A stretch of 64,000 nt of DNA from Spirochaetota bacterium (GCA_004297825.1 SCSX01000033.1:62001-126000), one strand, 5' to 3'. Counted from the first letter of the stretch, positions 8,737 through 17,733 are shown. Translations and numbers: made by a program. The notes: generated by a model not told the origin, from the letters alone.

Positions 8737-9357
8737 TTGAAGATAGTACTCATGGGACCGCCCGCGTGCGGCAAGGGAACACAGGCGAGGATGCTTACTG
8801 AAAAGTTCGGCCTCGCGCACATTTCATCGGGGGACATCCTCCGCGGCGAGGTCGCGCGCGGCACCGAGTTCGGCCTTCAGATAAAGCAGTTCATGGACCG
8901 GGGCGAGATCGGTCCGGCCGCGCTCATCACCGACGCGGTGATCGCGCATATCGGCGCGCACTGTCCCGACGGATTCGTCCTGGACGGCTTTCCCCGTACC
9001 GTGTACCAGGCCTGGGAGCTCATGAAGGAGCACGAGATCGACGCCGCGTTCCTCATCGACGTGAGCGCGGAGGAGGTCATGCGCCGCATCACCGGGAGGC
9101 GCGTGTGTTCAGGGTGCGGGCGCATTTTCAACATTCACCGCGGCGCGCCCGCGTCCGGGAAATGCGAATCGTGCGGCGGCGCGCTCGCGCGGCGCGACGA
9201 CGACAACGAGGAGACCGCCCGCAACCGCCTCGATGTCTACACGCGCGAGACCCTTCCGGTCGCGGACTTCTACACGTCGGGGGGCACCCTCCGGAAAATT
9301 CCGGGCGAGCGCGGCCCCGAAGAAATTTTTGCGGAAATTCTTGCGCTTATCGGTTGA
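8737..9357 (+). CDS. adk: Adenylate kinase, zinc-lid type
   Basis: A 206-residue enzyme that interconverts ATP + AMP and 2 ADP in the cytosol. The P-loop GPPACGKGTQ is at residues 7-16, the AMP-binding DGFPRT at about 83-88, and the lid carries two CxxC pairs (Cys124, 127, 143, 146) that should bind zinc, as in Gram-positive and many other Adk. The start is TTG: it is the only start that leaves the first beta strand intact, and CGGAGGC sits 8 nt upstream, whereas the ATG at residue 6 would cut into the P-loop strand. It is somewhat shorter than the usual 210-220 residues. Confidence 0.93.
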   Translation: MKIVLMGPPACGKGTQARMLTEKFGLAHISSGDILRGEVARGTEFGLQIKQFMDRGEIGPAALITDAVIAHIGAHCPDGFVLDGFPRTVYQAWELMKEHEIDAAFLIDVSAEEVMRRITGRRVCSGCGRIFNIHRGAPASGKCESCGGALARRDDDNEETARNRLDVYTRETLPVADFYTSGGTLRKIPGERGPEEIFAEILALIG

Positions 9358-9388
9358 CGCCCCCCCGGCCAGGGCGTATCATCCAGGT

Positions 9389-9673
9389 ATGAAGCGCATC
9401 CAACGGTTTATCGCCGTATCGGCAATCGCCGCTTTTATAGTCTTGTTCGGGGCGGTGCCGCCGCATCACCATGAAAACACGCAATCCCAGCGGGATTGCC
9501 CCGTCTGTGCGCTCGCCTCGGCATCCGGGAGCGGCATGGACGCGAAGGCGGACCATGCATGCGCACCCGCGTTCGAACGCTCGGGGAACGTCCGCATCGA
9601 CCACACGCCGATACTTTCCAACTTCTTCCGCTCTCTTACCACGCTGCCCAACGCGCCCCCGATAGAAATCTGA
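9389..9673 (+). CDS. Small exported His/Cys protein (DUF2946-like)
   Basis: A 94-residue protein with an N-terminal membrane or signal segment (about residues 8-24) followed by PPHHHE and CPVC, the pattern seen in DUF2946-type small proteins encoded beside metal transporters. More His and one more Cys follow (DHACAP). These residues could bind zinc or copper in the periplasm. It lies 30 nt after adk and just upstream of the outer-membrane barrel and zinc-type transporter genes, which supports a metal role. Family assignment is by pattern only; function is inference. Confidence 0.6.
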   Translation: MKRIQRFIAVSAIAAFIVLFGAVPPHHHENTQSQRDCPVCALASASGSGMDAKADHACAPAFERSGNVRIDHTPILSNFFRSLTTLPNAPPIEI

Positions 9674-9806
9674 TCATCCACCGGCAAGACCCTGCGCGGA
9701 CGCGGAAGCTTTGGCACGCCCGCGCGGCGTCCCGTTGCGCCCGTTGTTCGACATCGCGCCACGGGGCCTGTTCTGGACAGGAAAATGGAATTCTATCGGA
9801 GGAATC

Positions 9807-11096
9807 ATGATTAATCGCATCCTCGCATTTACGGCCGCGTTGTGCATTCTTCTGGAGGCGGGAATCGCCGGCGCACAGGAACCGATCGTAAAGGAACGCG
9901 CCACGGGCTCTCCCTTCGCCCAGGGGAAATACGTCCCCGATATATCGTTCATCGTCGACTTCTCGACCGTGGCGCGCACCATGAGCGACGAGCGCTACGC
10001 CTCGCTCGAAATACCGGGATTTACCCATGTAGTGCCTGGTGAAGGCCTTTCGCATGAGGCCATGAACGCGACGAACGGCTTTAACCTCAACTACGGCGAG
10101 CTCACCCTCGCGTCCGCCGTGGACCCCTACTTCGATCTCTTCGCCGCGTTCCACCTTACGGAGGAAAGCTTCGAGATGGAGGAGGTGTACTTCACGACGC
10201 GCGCGCTGCCGTTCGGCTTCTCCTTCCGCGGGGGCAAATTCAGGAGCGGCTTCGGCCGCCTGAACGAGCAGCACCCGCACGTGTGGGACTTCGCGGACGC
10301 GCCGCTGGTCACGCGCGCCTTTTTCGGCGACGAGGGCCTGGTCGAGGTCGGGGCCCGGCTCTCGTGGATCGCGCCCCTCCCCTTTTATGTATCGCTGAAC
10401 GCGGAAATCCTCCGCGGCGCGAATGAGGCGAGCTTCGGCACGGAGGGATTCCGGGATTTCCCGGGGACCCATGCGATAGGCGACAGCCCGCCCCCCAATC
10501 TCAAGGTGGGATACGCGCGCTCCTCGTTCGATATCGGGGCGCTGTCGGTGCTGTACGGCGTCTCGTACGCAATGGGGGAATCGCGCATCAACGCGGGCGT
10601 GGACGCGGACCCGGCGGAAAATCCCGACGGCTATGCGCTGCGCGCCGATACCGGAATACTGGGCGCCGATATCACGCTCAAGTTTCTCATCAATTCGTAT
10701 CGGTTCCTCTCGCTGCAGGCGGAGTACCTCAACCGCACCATGAAGGGCGACCGGTTCGACAACGCGGGCGGAAGGGAGCGCATTGAAAAGAAACAGTCGG
10801 GCATGTACGCGCAGTCGGTGTTCCGATTCGCGCAGCGCTGGCGCACCGGGTACCGGTTCGATCTCCTGGATACCAATAAGGAAAAGATCGGCGGCGTTTC
10901 GTCGAAACTGCCGGAAAACCTTATGCGCCATACTGCGATGATCGAATTCGTCCCCACCGAGTTTTCCCGGATCCGGCTCCAGGGCTCCCATGACCGGAGC
11001 GGCTACCTGGACGGGGCCGCGAAGCGGACGACGAACGATGAGGTCTTCCTCGCCTTCACCATGGCGATAGGCGCGCACGGCGCGCATTCATATTAA
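9807..11096 (+). CDS. Outer-membrane beta-barrel, zinc-regulated receptor type
   Basis: A 429-residue protein with a signal peptide (cleaved about residue 23, GAQ-EP) and a mature part of alternating amphipathic strands. GKFRSGFGRLNEQHPHVWDF at about 150-170 resembles proteins annotated as zinc-regulated outer-membrane receptors, which lack a TonB plug. It ends in a Gly/His-rich stretch (GAHGAHSY). GGAGGA precedes the ATG at 9807; an upstream in-frame start would add a non-signal-like Arg-rich leader. Its place ahead of ZnuA- and ZnuB-like genes suggests that it passes zinc or manganese across the outer membrane. Metal identity is not provable from sequence. Confidence 0.72.
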   Translation: MINRILAFTAALCILLEAGIAGAQEPIVKERATGSPFAQGKYVPDISFIVDFSTVARTMSDERYASLEIPGFTHVVPGEGLSHEAMNATNGFNLNYGELTLASAVDPYFDLFAAFHLTEESFEMEEVYFTTRALPFGFSFRGGKFRSGFGRLNEQHPHVWDFADAPLVTRAFFGDEGLVEVGARLSWIAPLPFYVSLNAEILRGANEASFGTEGFRDFPGTHAIGDSPPPNLKVGYARSSFDIGALSVLYGVSYAMGESRINAGVDADPAENPDGYALRADTGILGADITLKFLINSYRFLSLQAEYLNRTMKGDRFDNAGGRERIEKKQSGMYAQSVFRFAQRWRTGYRFDLLDTNKEKIGGVSSKLPENLMRHTAMIEFVPTEFSRIRLQGSHDRSGYLDGAAKRTTNDEVFLAFTMAIGAHGAHSY

Positions 11097-11111
11097 AACC
11101 GGAGGAAAGCC

Positions 11112-12014
11112 ATGAAAAGGCTTATTATACGAATCGCGATTTTCGCAGCCGCTATGTGTATCGGCGCCCCCGCCTTCGCGGGAAAAACGAGCGTCGTCAC
11201 GACGTACCCGTGGATCGCGAGCATCACCGAATACATAGGAAAGGACCGGGTGTCGGTATTCCCGCTCGCGCGCGCCGATTACGACCCGCACACGATAATA
11301 CCCAAGCCCTCCTACATCGCGAAGCTCCGCGGCGCCGATCTCCTCATCATGAACGGCGCGCAGCTCGAGATCGGCTGGCTCCCGCCGCTCATCCGCCAGG
11401 CGAACAACCCCGTGGTCTTCCCAGGCGAGCGCGGATTCCTGGATCTTTCCGCGACCGTCACGCTTCTGGACCCGCGCGACAGCGTCTCCCGCGCCGAGGG
11501 AGACATCCACCCGGAGGGGAACCCGCACTTCGCCCTGGACCCGTACAACATACCCGTGATCGCGAAGGCAATCGCCGCGCGGCTCGCCGAGCTTGACGGG
11601 GACAACGCCGCGTATTACGAGGCGAACCTCGCCGAATTCGCGGCCGCGTGGAGCGCGCGCCTGGCCGGCTGGGACGCGAGGCTCTCGAAGCTCAAGGGCG
11701 TGAAGGTGATCGAGTATCATCGCCTGTTCGACTACCTGCTGAACCGCTACGGCGTCGTCGTCGTCGCGACTATAGAACCGCTCCCGGGTATCCCCCCCGC
11801 GTCGCGGCACATCGCGATGCTCGAAGCGCGCCTGGCCGCGGACGGGGTGTGGGGAATTTTGCAGGACGTCTATCATCCGGACGACGCGTCCGCGCTCCTC
11901 TCGGCGAAATTCGGGTTGCGTCTCATCGTGCTCCCGCACGACGCGGGCGCGGTCGACGGCACCGGCGACATCTTCGCCCTGTTCGAAGAAATCACGAGGA
12001 GGCTCGCGCAATGA
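11112..12014 (+). CDS. ZnuA/TroA-family metal-binding protein
   Basis: A 300-residue cluster A-1 solute-binding protein: signal peptide (to about residue 23, AFA-GK), then the family core VVTTYPW. Likely metal ligands are His60 (DPHT), His139 (NPHF), His203 (EYHRLF) and an Asp near 277-282 (PHDAGAVD). It captures Zn(II) or Mn(II) in the periplasm for the membrane permease. The acidic/His-rich loop typical of many ZnuA proteins is nearly absent. GGAGG precedes the ATG and the stop overlaps the permease start by 4 nt. Confidence 0.88.
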   Translation: MKRLIIRIAIFAAAMCIGAPAFAGKTSVVTTYPWIASITEYIGKDRVSVFPLARADYDPHTIIPKPSYIAKLRGADLLIMNGAQLEIGWLPPLIRQANNPVVFPGERGFLDLSATVTLLDPRDSVSRAEGDIHPEGNPHFALDPYNIPVIAKAIAARLAELDGDNAAYYEANLAEFAAAWSARLAGWDARLSKLKGVKVIEYHRLFDYLLNRYGVVVVATIEPLPGIPPASRHIAMLEARLAADGVWGILQDVYHPDDASALLSAKFGLRLIVLPHDAGAVDGTGDIFALFEEITRRLAQ

Positions 12015-12745
12015 TCGACATACTGCTCACCGCATTCCTTCTTTCCGTGGTGCTCGTGGGAATACATTCCTTTTACGGGCTGGAAATCATAAAGCGGGGA
12101 ATCATCTTCACCGATCTCGCCATAGGCCAGGCGGCGGCGCTGGGCGCCGCGGCCTCCCTGTTTTTCCTGGACGGGGCGTACCTCTATCCCGTGTCGCTGT
12201 TCTTCGCCCTTTCGGCGGGTCTCGCCATCGCCCTGGGATCGCGAAGGTCCCAACACCTGGAGGCGTTCATAGGCCTCATGTATGCGTTCTCGCTCTCGGC
12301 GGTATACATCCTGCTCTCGCGGTCCCCGCACGGCATGGAGGAGTTTCAGCGCCTCATGGCCTCGGATATACTCTTCACCCCCCTGCGCGAGGTGCTCGTC
12401 ACCGCGCTCATCTACTCCGGAATAGGGCTCTTCCTGTTTCTCTTCTACCGTAAGGCCCGGGGGTTCGCCCGGGACGCCATCTTCTTCGTCACGTTCGCGG
12501 TGACGGTGACGAGCTCGGTGCGCCTCGCGGGCGTGCTCATCGTGTTCGCGCTCCTGGTCTCCCCGGCCCTCATCGCCGGCATGACGAAGAAGGGAAACGC
12601 GCTCGTCAGGGCGTGGACAATAGGGACGGCGGTGAACATCGCGGCAATCGCCGCCTCCTACGAATTCGATCTTCCCACGGGGTATACGCTCGTGTGCGCA
12701 CACGCCTTCCTCGCGCTGTGCGTCTCGCTCATCGTGAAGCGATAG
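12011..12745 (+). CDS. ZnuB-family metal ABC permease
   Basis: A 244-residue ABC-3 family permease with about seven hydrophobic segments and the hallmark SSVRLAGVLIVFALLVSPAL in the C-terminal half, with the early segment FTDLAIGQAAALGAA. It starts at ATG 12011, coupled to the binding-protein stop; a longer upstream open frame is shadow sequence. It is shorter than most ZnuB (about 265-275). No ATP-binding gene follows or precedes it in this window, so the ATPase must come from elsewhere or the pair is orphaned. Confidence 0.87.
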   Translation: MIDILLTAFLLSVVLVGIHSFYGLEIIKRGIIFTDLAIGQAAALGAAASLFFLDGAYLYPVSLFFALSAGLAIALGSRRSQHLEAFIGLMYAFSLSAVYILLSRSPHGMEEFQRLMASDILFTPLREVLVTALIYSGIGLFLFLFYRKARGFARDAIFFVTFAVTVTSSVRLAGVLIVFALLVSPALIAGMTKKGNALVRAWTIGTAVNIAAIAASYEFDLPTGYTLVCAHAFLALCVSLIVKR

Positions 12746-13142
12746 GGGGTCCCATTCTTACACGCCTCTGGCGAAAAAAACTTCGCCCCCGCGTGCGTTA
12801 GTACTTGCCAATTCCCCGCATATCCTGATATTCTCCCCAAATACGCCGGGACTGGTTTTCCGGCGTTGTCTGTGGTACTATAAACATGGAGGATGCCGAT
12901 GCGGGAGGCCCAGCGATAAGAACATATCATTCAATAATCGCCGCAGAATCGCCTTCCGAAAAGTCCCGGCGTCCGGGTTCCCGGACGACAGATGACGGCA
13001 GCACGCGCGGCCTTCTTCCGCGCATATCCCCCATAGCCGATACACCATTCAACAGTTCCAGGCACGCACAAGGGCGAAGCGCCCGCGTATCACCCCTGCA
13101 TACGATCGCGCGCGTTTCGCATACCGCAAATATAATGAAAAA
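12746..13142. other. Intergenic with small hairpins
   Basis: A stretch of nearly 400 bp with no convincing gene. GGCGAA-N6-TTCGCC occurs at about 12769-12786 just after the permease gene, without a T-run, and ACGCCGG-N10-CCGGCGT at 12843-12866. A 93-codon plus-strand frame (12886-13167) lacks a ribosome-binding site and a sensible composition and runs through a regulatory-looking hairpin, so it is not called. Confidence 0.5.
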
Positions 13143-13168
13143 ATTAAACCACCCGGCGGTGATTTAAT
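13143..13168 (+). promoter_or_regulatory. Hairpin directly before the ribosome-binding site
   Basis: ATTAAACCACC-CGGC-GGTGATTTAAT has two 11-nt arms that pair at 10 of 11 positions across a 4-nt loop. It ends one base before AAGGAG, the ribosome-binding site of the small gene at 13181. As RNA it could limit translation; as DNA it could be an operator. Confidence 0.6.
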
Positions 13169-13180
13169 GAAGGAGCGACT

Positions 13181-13369
13181 TTGAGACCAAATTTTTACAG
13201 CAGCCAAAAACGGCGCAAAGAACTGGATAAGAAGAAAAAGAAAGAAGAAAAGCGCCAGAAAAAGGCCGAGCGCGGCAGCCAGGCCGAACCCGGCGAAGTG
13301 ATCGAAGGCGAAACCCCCGTCGAAGAGACGGCCGCGGAGACCCCGGAAGAGGCCCCCAAGGCCGAATAA
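13181..13369 (+). CDS. Lys/Glu-rich 62-residue protein
   Basis: A very charged small protein: a basic N-terminal half with runs such as KKKKKEEKRQKK and an acidic, Pro/Thr-rich C-terminal half (EGETPVEETAAETPEEAP). It starts with TTG, 5 nt after a perfect AAGGAG. No hydrophobic core, signal peptide or cysteine is present, so it is probably disordered and may bind nucleic acid (inference). Similar short RNA-binding-like ORFs exist in many bacteria as unnamed proteins. The strong ribosome-binding site and upstream hairpin make it a likely real gene; function unknown. Confidence 0.62.
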   Translation: MRPNFYSSQKRRKELDKKKKKEEKRQKKAERGSQAEPGEVIEGETPVEETAAETPEEAPKAE

Positions 13370-13389
13370 ACGGCGCAGCGCCGTCCGGG

Positions 13390-13457
13390 CCGGTCCCCGA
13401 TCCCCTTTGGCGAAGCGGAGAAGCCCGGTGAGGTGAACCGGCTCTCCCGGGGACCGG
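13390..13457. repeat. Long-range inverted repeat in intergenic DNA
   Basis: CCGGTCCCCG (13390-13399) pairs perfectly with CGGGGACCGG (13448-13457) around a 48-nt interior. It is preceded by ACGGCG-CAG-CGCCGT at about 13374-13388. The pair lies between the small Lys-rich gene and the membrane protein at 13582 and may be a terminator or a structured leader. There is no T-run. Confidence 0.45.
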
Positions 13458-13581
13458 GGGGTTCCCGGCGCGGACAGTTTGACCCGGCAGGGGCGCCCTG
13501 GTTTTTGACTTTAAGAACCATCCTCTTCCGGGCGCTCGTTTCCCGTTTCAATCCGATCCAATCCCGTTTTCAGAGGCCGTC

Positions 13582-15099
13582 ATGCAAAGAGAGAAGCGCC
13601 CCGCCGCCGCGGGCGGGAAGGCACGCACGAAAGGCATACTGTTCAGGACGCTCGCCGCGGCGGCGCTCGTCGTCATTCCCCTCCTCACGCTCGCGACCCT
13701 TATGCATTTCCTTGCCACCTCAAGCGCGTTTTACACGGGAATCATCAAGCGCACGGGATTTCTCACCGCGTTCATCGAGTCGAAAAACTGGGAGACCAAC
13801 AGGAACATCCAGGACGAGATCGAGCGCAAGGTGAAGCTCCGGGACGCCGCGACCGCGTTCGAGCGCGCGAAGGAGGAGTACGCGCAGGCGAAAAGCCGCT
13901 ACGACGACCTCAACCGCACGCGGGAATACGAACAGGCGAAGAAGCGCCGCGGCGAGTTGTCCGATACATCGTTCGACGACGTGAAGGACCTGTACGCGAC
14001 AAAGGAACGCTTCGAGGCGTTTCGCAGGGATGAGCTCGCGAACCTCGACGCGCTCGTCACGCAGATAGAGAAGCACCGCAAGGAACACAAGAAGGAGATC
14101 AAGAAGCTCGAAGGGCCCATGGACGAGGCAGAGGACAGGTTCGACGACGTAAAATCCGCGTACGAGGACAAGCAGGTCCAGGCGCGGCGCATCGCCGAGA
14201 AGCATCGAGGATCCCTTGGCGCGAAGGTTTTTGCGGATTTCGAGCTCCTGGAGCCGCGGCTCACGCGTCTCCTGAACGAGCGGCTCGTGGAAGGCGCCCT
14301 GCGCGGCGAAATAGAAAAATGCATCGCGTTTCTTGCATCGTACGAAACCCAGCGCGCCTACGGCCGCGTGTTCGAATCGGGCGGGGGCGTGTCCATCCGG
14401 CTGCCGGACATCGCGCTAAGCCTCCGGGTGGACGACGATTCCCTGGGGGTGCGCAGGTCGCGCCACCTGCTCTCCGAGGTCTTCGTCGACGAGATAGGCA
14501 GATCCAACCTGGTGCAGAACCCCGCGCTCTACGCGGCCATGTTCAGGCTGTTCGATTCGAGCCTGGGCGAGTCGCTGGGAAAAAGCTTCCTGGGAAAATA
14601 CGGCGCTTCGCTCCAGAACGGCGTGCTCACCATGACCGGCGCGGTCCTCGAGGGTGAAGCCGCCGAAACCGCGCGCCTCGTCATGCTCGTCCTCTCCTGG
14701 GGGCGCTACCTGGTCTACACGCTCGCCGGGACGGTGCTGTTATTCCTGGGGCTGCTTGTCTTTTCCCGGCGGGAACGGTCCGCCAGGCGCGCAGCGCTCG
14801 CGCGCCTGCTCGTGTACCCGTCCGCGGTGATCGTGCTCGCGGGCGCGGCGCTCATCCTGGGGGCCCACGTCTATACCTGGTTCATGCTTCCGCCCGCGGG
14901 GGACATCCTGCTCGAAAGGCTGGCATCGTCGGCGGCGCGGGAGTGTTCACTTTTCGTGGGGCTCCCCGTCATGGCGCTGTTCTCGGCCCTGTTCATCACG
15001 GGCCTGGCGACCAGGGGGAAACGCAAAGGGGTTCGGAAGGCGGCGCTTGGCGAAGTCGCGGAAACCCGGCCCTCCGACGACCCGGAAAGCTCCGGATAG
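13582..15099 (+). CDS. Coiled-coil membrane protein, unknown
   Basis: A 505-residue protein. One transmembrane segment lies near residues 22-45; then a highly charged coiled coil (about residues 70-215, rich in Glu, Lys, Arg); then a globular region (about 215-355); then three hydrophobic segments (about 368-388, 400-425 and 455-475) and a basic tail. The likely topology puts the coiled coil and globular part on the outer face of the inner membrane (inference). I recognise no family. It stands alone upstream of tcdA. Confidence 0.7.
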   Translation: MQREKRPAAAGGKARTKGILFRTLAAAALVVIPLLTLATLMHFLATSSAFYTGIIKRTGFLTAFIESKNWETNRNIQDEIERKVKLRDAATAFERAKEEYAQAKSRYDDLNRTREYEQAKKRRGELSDTSFDDVKDLYATKERFEAFRRDELANLDALVTQIEKHRKEHKKEIKKLEGPMDEAEDRFDDVKSAYEDKQVQARRIAEKHRGSLGAKVFADFELLEPRLTRLLNERLVEGALRGEIEKCIAFLASYETQRAYGRVFESGGGVSIRLPDIALSLRVDDDSLGVRRSRHLLSEVFVDEIGRSNLVQNPALYAAMFRLFDSSLGESLGKSFLGKYGASLQNGVLTMTGAVLEGEAAETARLVMLVLSWGRYLVYTLAGTVLLFLGLLVFSRRERSARRAALARLLVYPSAVIVLAGAALILGAHVYTWFMLPPAGDILLERLASSAARECSLFVGLPVMALFSALFITGLATRGKRKGVRKAALGEVAETRPSDDPESSG

Positions 15100-15201
15100 A
15101 GTGCTCCGCACCGGGCGTGCCCTGGACCATTCGCTCACCGGCATAAAACTGGTTGACACCGGTTTCCATGCTATCCTTTTTGTGATTATTCCGGGGGCGT
15201 C

Positions 15202-16038
15202 ATGCATCAGCTTTATAAATCCATCCTGCACCGTAGCGAGCTCGTCCTGGGGCCGGAGGCGATGGCGCGTGTCACCGGCGCGCGGGTCGCCGTGTTCGGC
15301 GTGGGGGGCGTCGGGAGCTGGTGCGCCGAGGCCCTCGCACGCACGGGGATCCGCGCCATCACCATCGTCGATTCCGATATCATCTGCCCTACGAACATTA
15401 ACCGCCAGTCGCAGGCCACCGCGCTCAACCTGGGAAAATCCAAGGTAGAGGAGATGCGCGACCGTCTCCTCGCGATCAACCCGGACGCGAACATCACCGC
15501 GCGGCATATCGCCTACGGGGAGTCCACGAGCGGGGAATTCGACCTCGCCTCGTTCGATTACGTAATCGACGCGATCGACAGCCTCACGAACAAGATACTG
15601 CTCCTGGAGAACTGCCTCGCCGCGGGCGTAACCGTGTACTCGTCCATGGGCGCGGGGGCGCGCAGCGACGCCTCGAAGATCCGCACGGAGCTTATCACGA
15701 ACACGAAGAACTGCCCGCTCGCCCGCAGGGTGCGTAAAATGCTCCGCGACCGCACACTCACCACCGACATCGTGTGCGTCTACAGCGACGAGCTCCCGGT
15801 CCCGCCCGCTGTGGAGACCATGTGCGGGAGCGGGGAATGCGCCTGCGTCCACGACCGCGCCAGCTTCTGCGAGACCAATGACGCGGGGGCCGTCGACTGG
15901 TGCGGGATGAAAAAGCAGGTGAACGGGGCACTGGTGCACATTACCGCCATCTTCGGGCTCATGCTCGCGGGGCTCGTGATAGCGGACGCGGGAAGAACGG
16001 AACAAAACGCCGTCTGCCCGACCAGGTCTCCGGATTAA
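15202..16038 (+). CDS. tcdA: tRNA threonylcarbamoyladenosine dehydratase (TcdA/CsdL)
   Basis: A 278-residue ThiF/HesA/E1-like enzyme. The nucleotide-binding VFGVGGVGSW is near residues 32-41, the E1-like arginine segment NINRQSQATALNLGKSK near 75-91, and a Cys-rich C-terminal segment (MCGSGECACVHD) follows. TcdA uses ATP to cyclise t6A37 of tRNA into ct6A. Length is close to E. coli TcdA (268). No tRNA or Csd sulfurtransferase gene is next to it. Related ThiF-family adenylyltransferases are the main alternative, but the whole-length pattern fits TcdA best. Confidence 0.85.
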   Translation: MHQLYKSILHRSELVLGPEAMARVTGARVAVFGVGGVGSWCAEALARTGIRAITIVDSDIICPTNINRQSQATALNLGKSKVEEMRDRLLAINPDANITARHIAYGESTSGEFDLASFDYVIDAIDSLTNKILLLENCLAAGVTVYSSMGAGARSDASKIRTELITNTKNCPLARRVRKMLRDRTLTTDIVCVYSDELPVPPAVETMCGSGECACVHDRASFCETNDAGAVDWCGMKKQVNGALVHITAIFGLMLAGLVIADAGRTEQNAVCPTRSPD

Positions 16039-16149
16039 AATATTTTGCATGGATTTATTCCCCCAAGAGACGATATTAATAAAGAAGTGTTAGGTGTCGT
16101 TCCATAATAATACAATATTGCTAATTATGTCCATTTTTAAAGGTGCGTT

Positions 16150-16947
16150 ATGAAAAAGGGCGGTCCGGATAGTTCAACAATTCTCGGTTTGGCGCTCGGC
16201 TTCGGCGGAATTTTTGTCGGGTACCTCCTGGAGGGCGGTTCTCCGGGCGGCCTGGTGGGTTTCAGCGCCCTGATCATTATCGTTACCGGTACATTGGGCG
16301 CGCTCATGACCTCGTTCGGCATCAAGGAGGTTTTGAGCATCATTCCCCTGTTCAAGGACGCGATGATCTCCTCCAAGGGCCCCACGAAGGAAACCGTGGT
16401 CGAGCTTGTTTCCTTCGCGGAAAAGGCGCGCCGCGAGGGCCTGCTCGCGCTTGAAGACGATATCGAGCACCTCCCCGACCCGTTCTTGCAGAAGGGGATC
16501 CGCATGGTGGTGGACGGCGTGGACCCGGACATCGTTCGCAATACCCTGGAAAACGACGTCTACCTCTACGAACAGCGCCGCAAGGAGGAGGCCGCCATCT
16601 TCGACACGGCCGGCGGATTTTCCCCGACGATGGGTATTATCGGAACGGTTATGGGCCTCGTGCTCGTGCTCGCCAACCTTGGCGGGGACGCGCGCGCCCT
16701 GGGCCATTCCATCGCGACCGCGTTCATCGCGACGCTCTACGGTATCGGCCTCGCGAACCTCTTCTGGCTTCCCGTGGGCAACAAGCTCAAGCTGAAAATG
16801 AAAAAGGACATTCTCGAGATGGAATGCATCATGACCGGGCTCCAGTCGCTCCAGTCCGGCGACAACCCGGCGCTCATTAAGGACAGGCTGGTATCGTACC
16901 TCGAGGAAGGGACGAAGTTCGACGAAATCGAGTCTTCGCAGACATAG
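16150..16947 (+). CDS. motA: Flagellar motor stator protein MotA
   Basis: A 265-residue protein with four transmembrane segments: SSTILGLALGFGGIFVGYLL, SALIIIVTGTLGALMTSFG, then after the cytoplasmic loop SPTMGIIGTVMGLVLVLANL and ATAFIATLYGIGLANLFWLP. The Pro of SPTMGIIG and the cytoplasmic charged loop match MotA, which with MotB conducts protons or sodium and turns the rotor. AAAGGTG precedes the ATG. It forms an operon with motB, 45 nt downstream. Confidence 0.95.
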   Translation: MKKGGPDSSTILGLALGFGGIFVGYLLEGGSPGGLVGFSALIIIVTGTLGALMTSFGIKEVLSIIPLFKDAMISSKGPTKETVVELVSFAEKARREGLLALEDDIEHLPDPFLQKGIRMVVDGVDPDIVRNTLENDVYLYEQRRKEEAAIFDTAGGFSPTMGIIGTVMGLVLVLANLGGDARALGHSIATAFIATLYGIGLANLFWLPVGNKLKLKMKKDILEMECIMTGLQSLQSGDNPALIKDRLVSYLEEGTKFDEIESSQT

Positions 16948-16992
16948 GCGGAACCGGCATCAACCGACGACAACCCGGCATGAGATAGGACA

Positions 16993-17733
16993 ATGGCAAA
17001 GAAGAAAAGGGAAGAAGCCCACGAAAATCTGGAACGATGGCTGCTCACCTACGCGGACATGATCACGCTCCTGATGCTGTTCTTCATCGTGCTCTATTCA
17101 ATGAGCAACGTCGACACGGAAAAATACAAAAAGATTTCCCAGGCCCTCCAGACCATCTTCCAGGGCGGCAACATGGGCATTTTTGAAGAAGGCATCGTCC
17201 CGGGACAGGGCGGTATCCTGACCGGGGGCCGCGGGATCCTGGACAGCGCCGGGCAGCTTCCCTCGGAAAAGGGCAAATCCCAGAAGAAGAAGATCCACAT
17301 CAGCAAGATCAAGGGCCTGTTGAAGCAGGACGTGACGACGGGCCGGGTCAGCGTGGTTTCGAACGAGATCGGGATCGTGGTGACGCTCGCCTCCGATGCC
17401 TATTTCGAATCGGGCTCCGCGGAGCTTTTACCGGACGCGAAGGCGACCCTTAAAAAGATCGCGGACCTCCTCCTGAGCTTCGATAACAACGTCCGCATAG
17501 AGGGGCATACAGACGACAACCCCTTCAAGGACCTTAAAACCGATTACCATACCAACTGGGAGCTTTCGGCTGCGCGCTCGCTCAAGGTCCTGGGGTATAT
17601 TGAAGCTTCGGGGGTCAAGAAGAACCGCCTCTCCGCGATCGCCTACGGCAGCAGCAGGCCCAAGGTGCCCAACGAGACCCCCGAGGACCGCGCCACGAAC
17701 CGCAGGGTCGAGATAGTAATCGTCGACAATTAA
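16993..17733 (+). CDS. motB: Flagellar motor stator protein MotB
   Basis: A 246-residue protein: an N-terminal transmembrane helix with the ion-binding Asp in LLTYADMITLLMLFFIVLYS (Asp at about residue 22), a linker, and a C-terminal OmpA-like peptidoglycan-binding domain (IEGHTDDNPF, NWELSAARSLKVLGYI, ATNRRVEIVI). It anchors the stator to peptidoglycan. The linker contains a Gly-rich stretch (about 60-90) longer than the usual plug region. It lies next to motA and upstream of the PilZ-like protein. Confidence 0.95.
   Translation: MAKKKREEAHENLERWLLTYADMITLLMLFFIVLYSMSNVDTEKYKKISQALQTIFQGGNMGIFEEGIVPGQGGILTGGRGILDSAGQLPSEKGKSQKKKIHISKIKGLLKQDVTTGRVSVVSNEIGIVVTLASDAYFESGSAELLPDAKATLKKIADLLLSFDNNVRIEGHTDDNPFKDLKTDYHTNWELSAARSLKVLGYIEASGVKKNRLSAIAYGSSRPKVPNETPEDRATNRRVEIVIVDN

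Noticed and set aside
9636-11087. Long minus-strand open frame opposite the outer-membrane barrel gene
   Set aside because: Shadow of GC-rich coding DNA: Arg/Glu-rich, no ribosome site, and the plus strand has a signal peptide, conserved motifs and operon context.
12886-13167. 93-codon plus-strand frame
   Set aside because: No ribosome-binding site, low-complexity composition, and it runs through the hairpin next to the real small gene.
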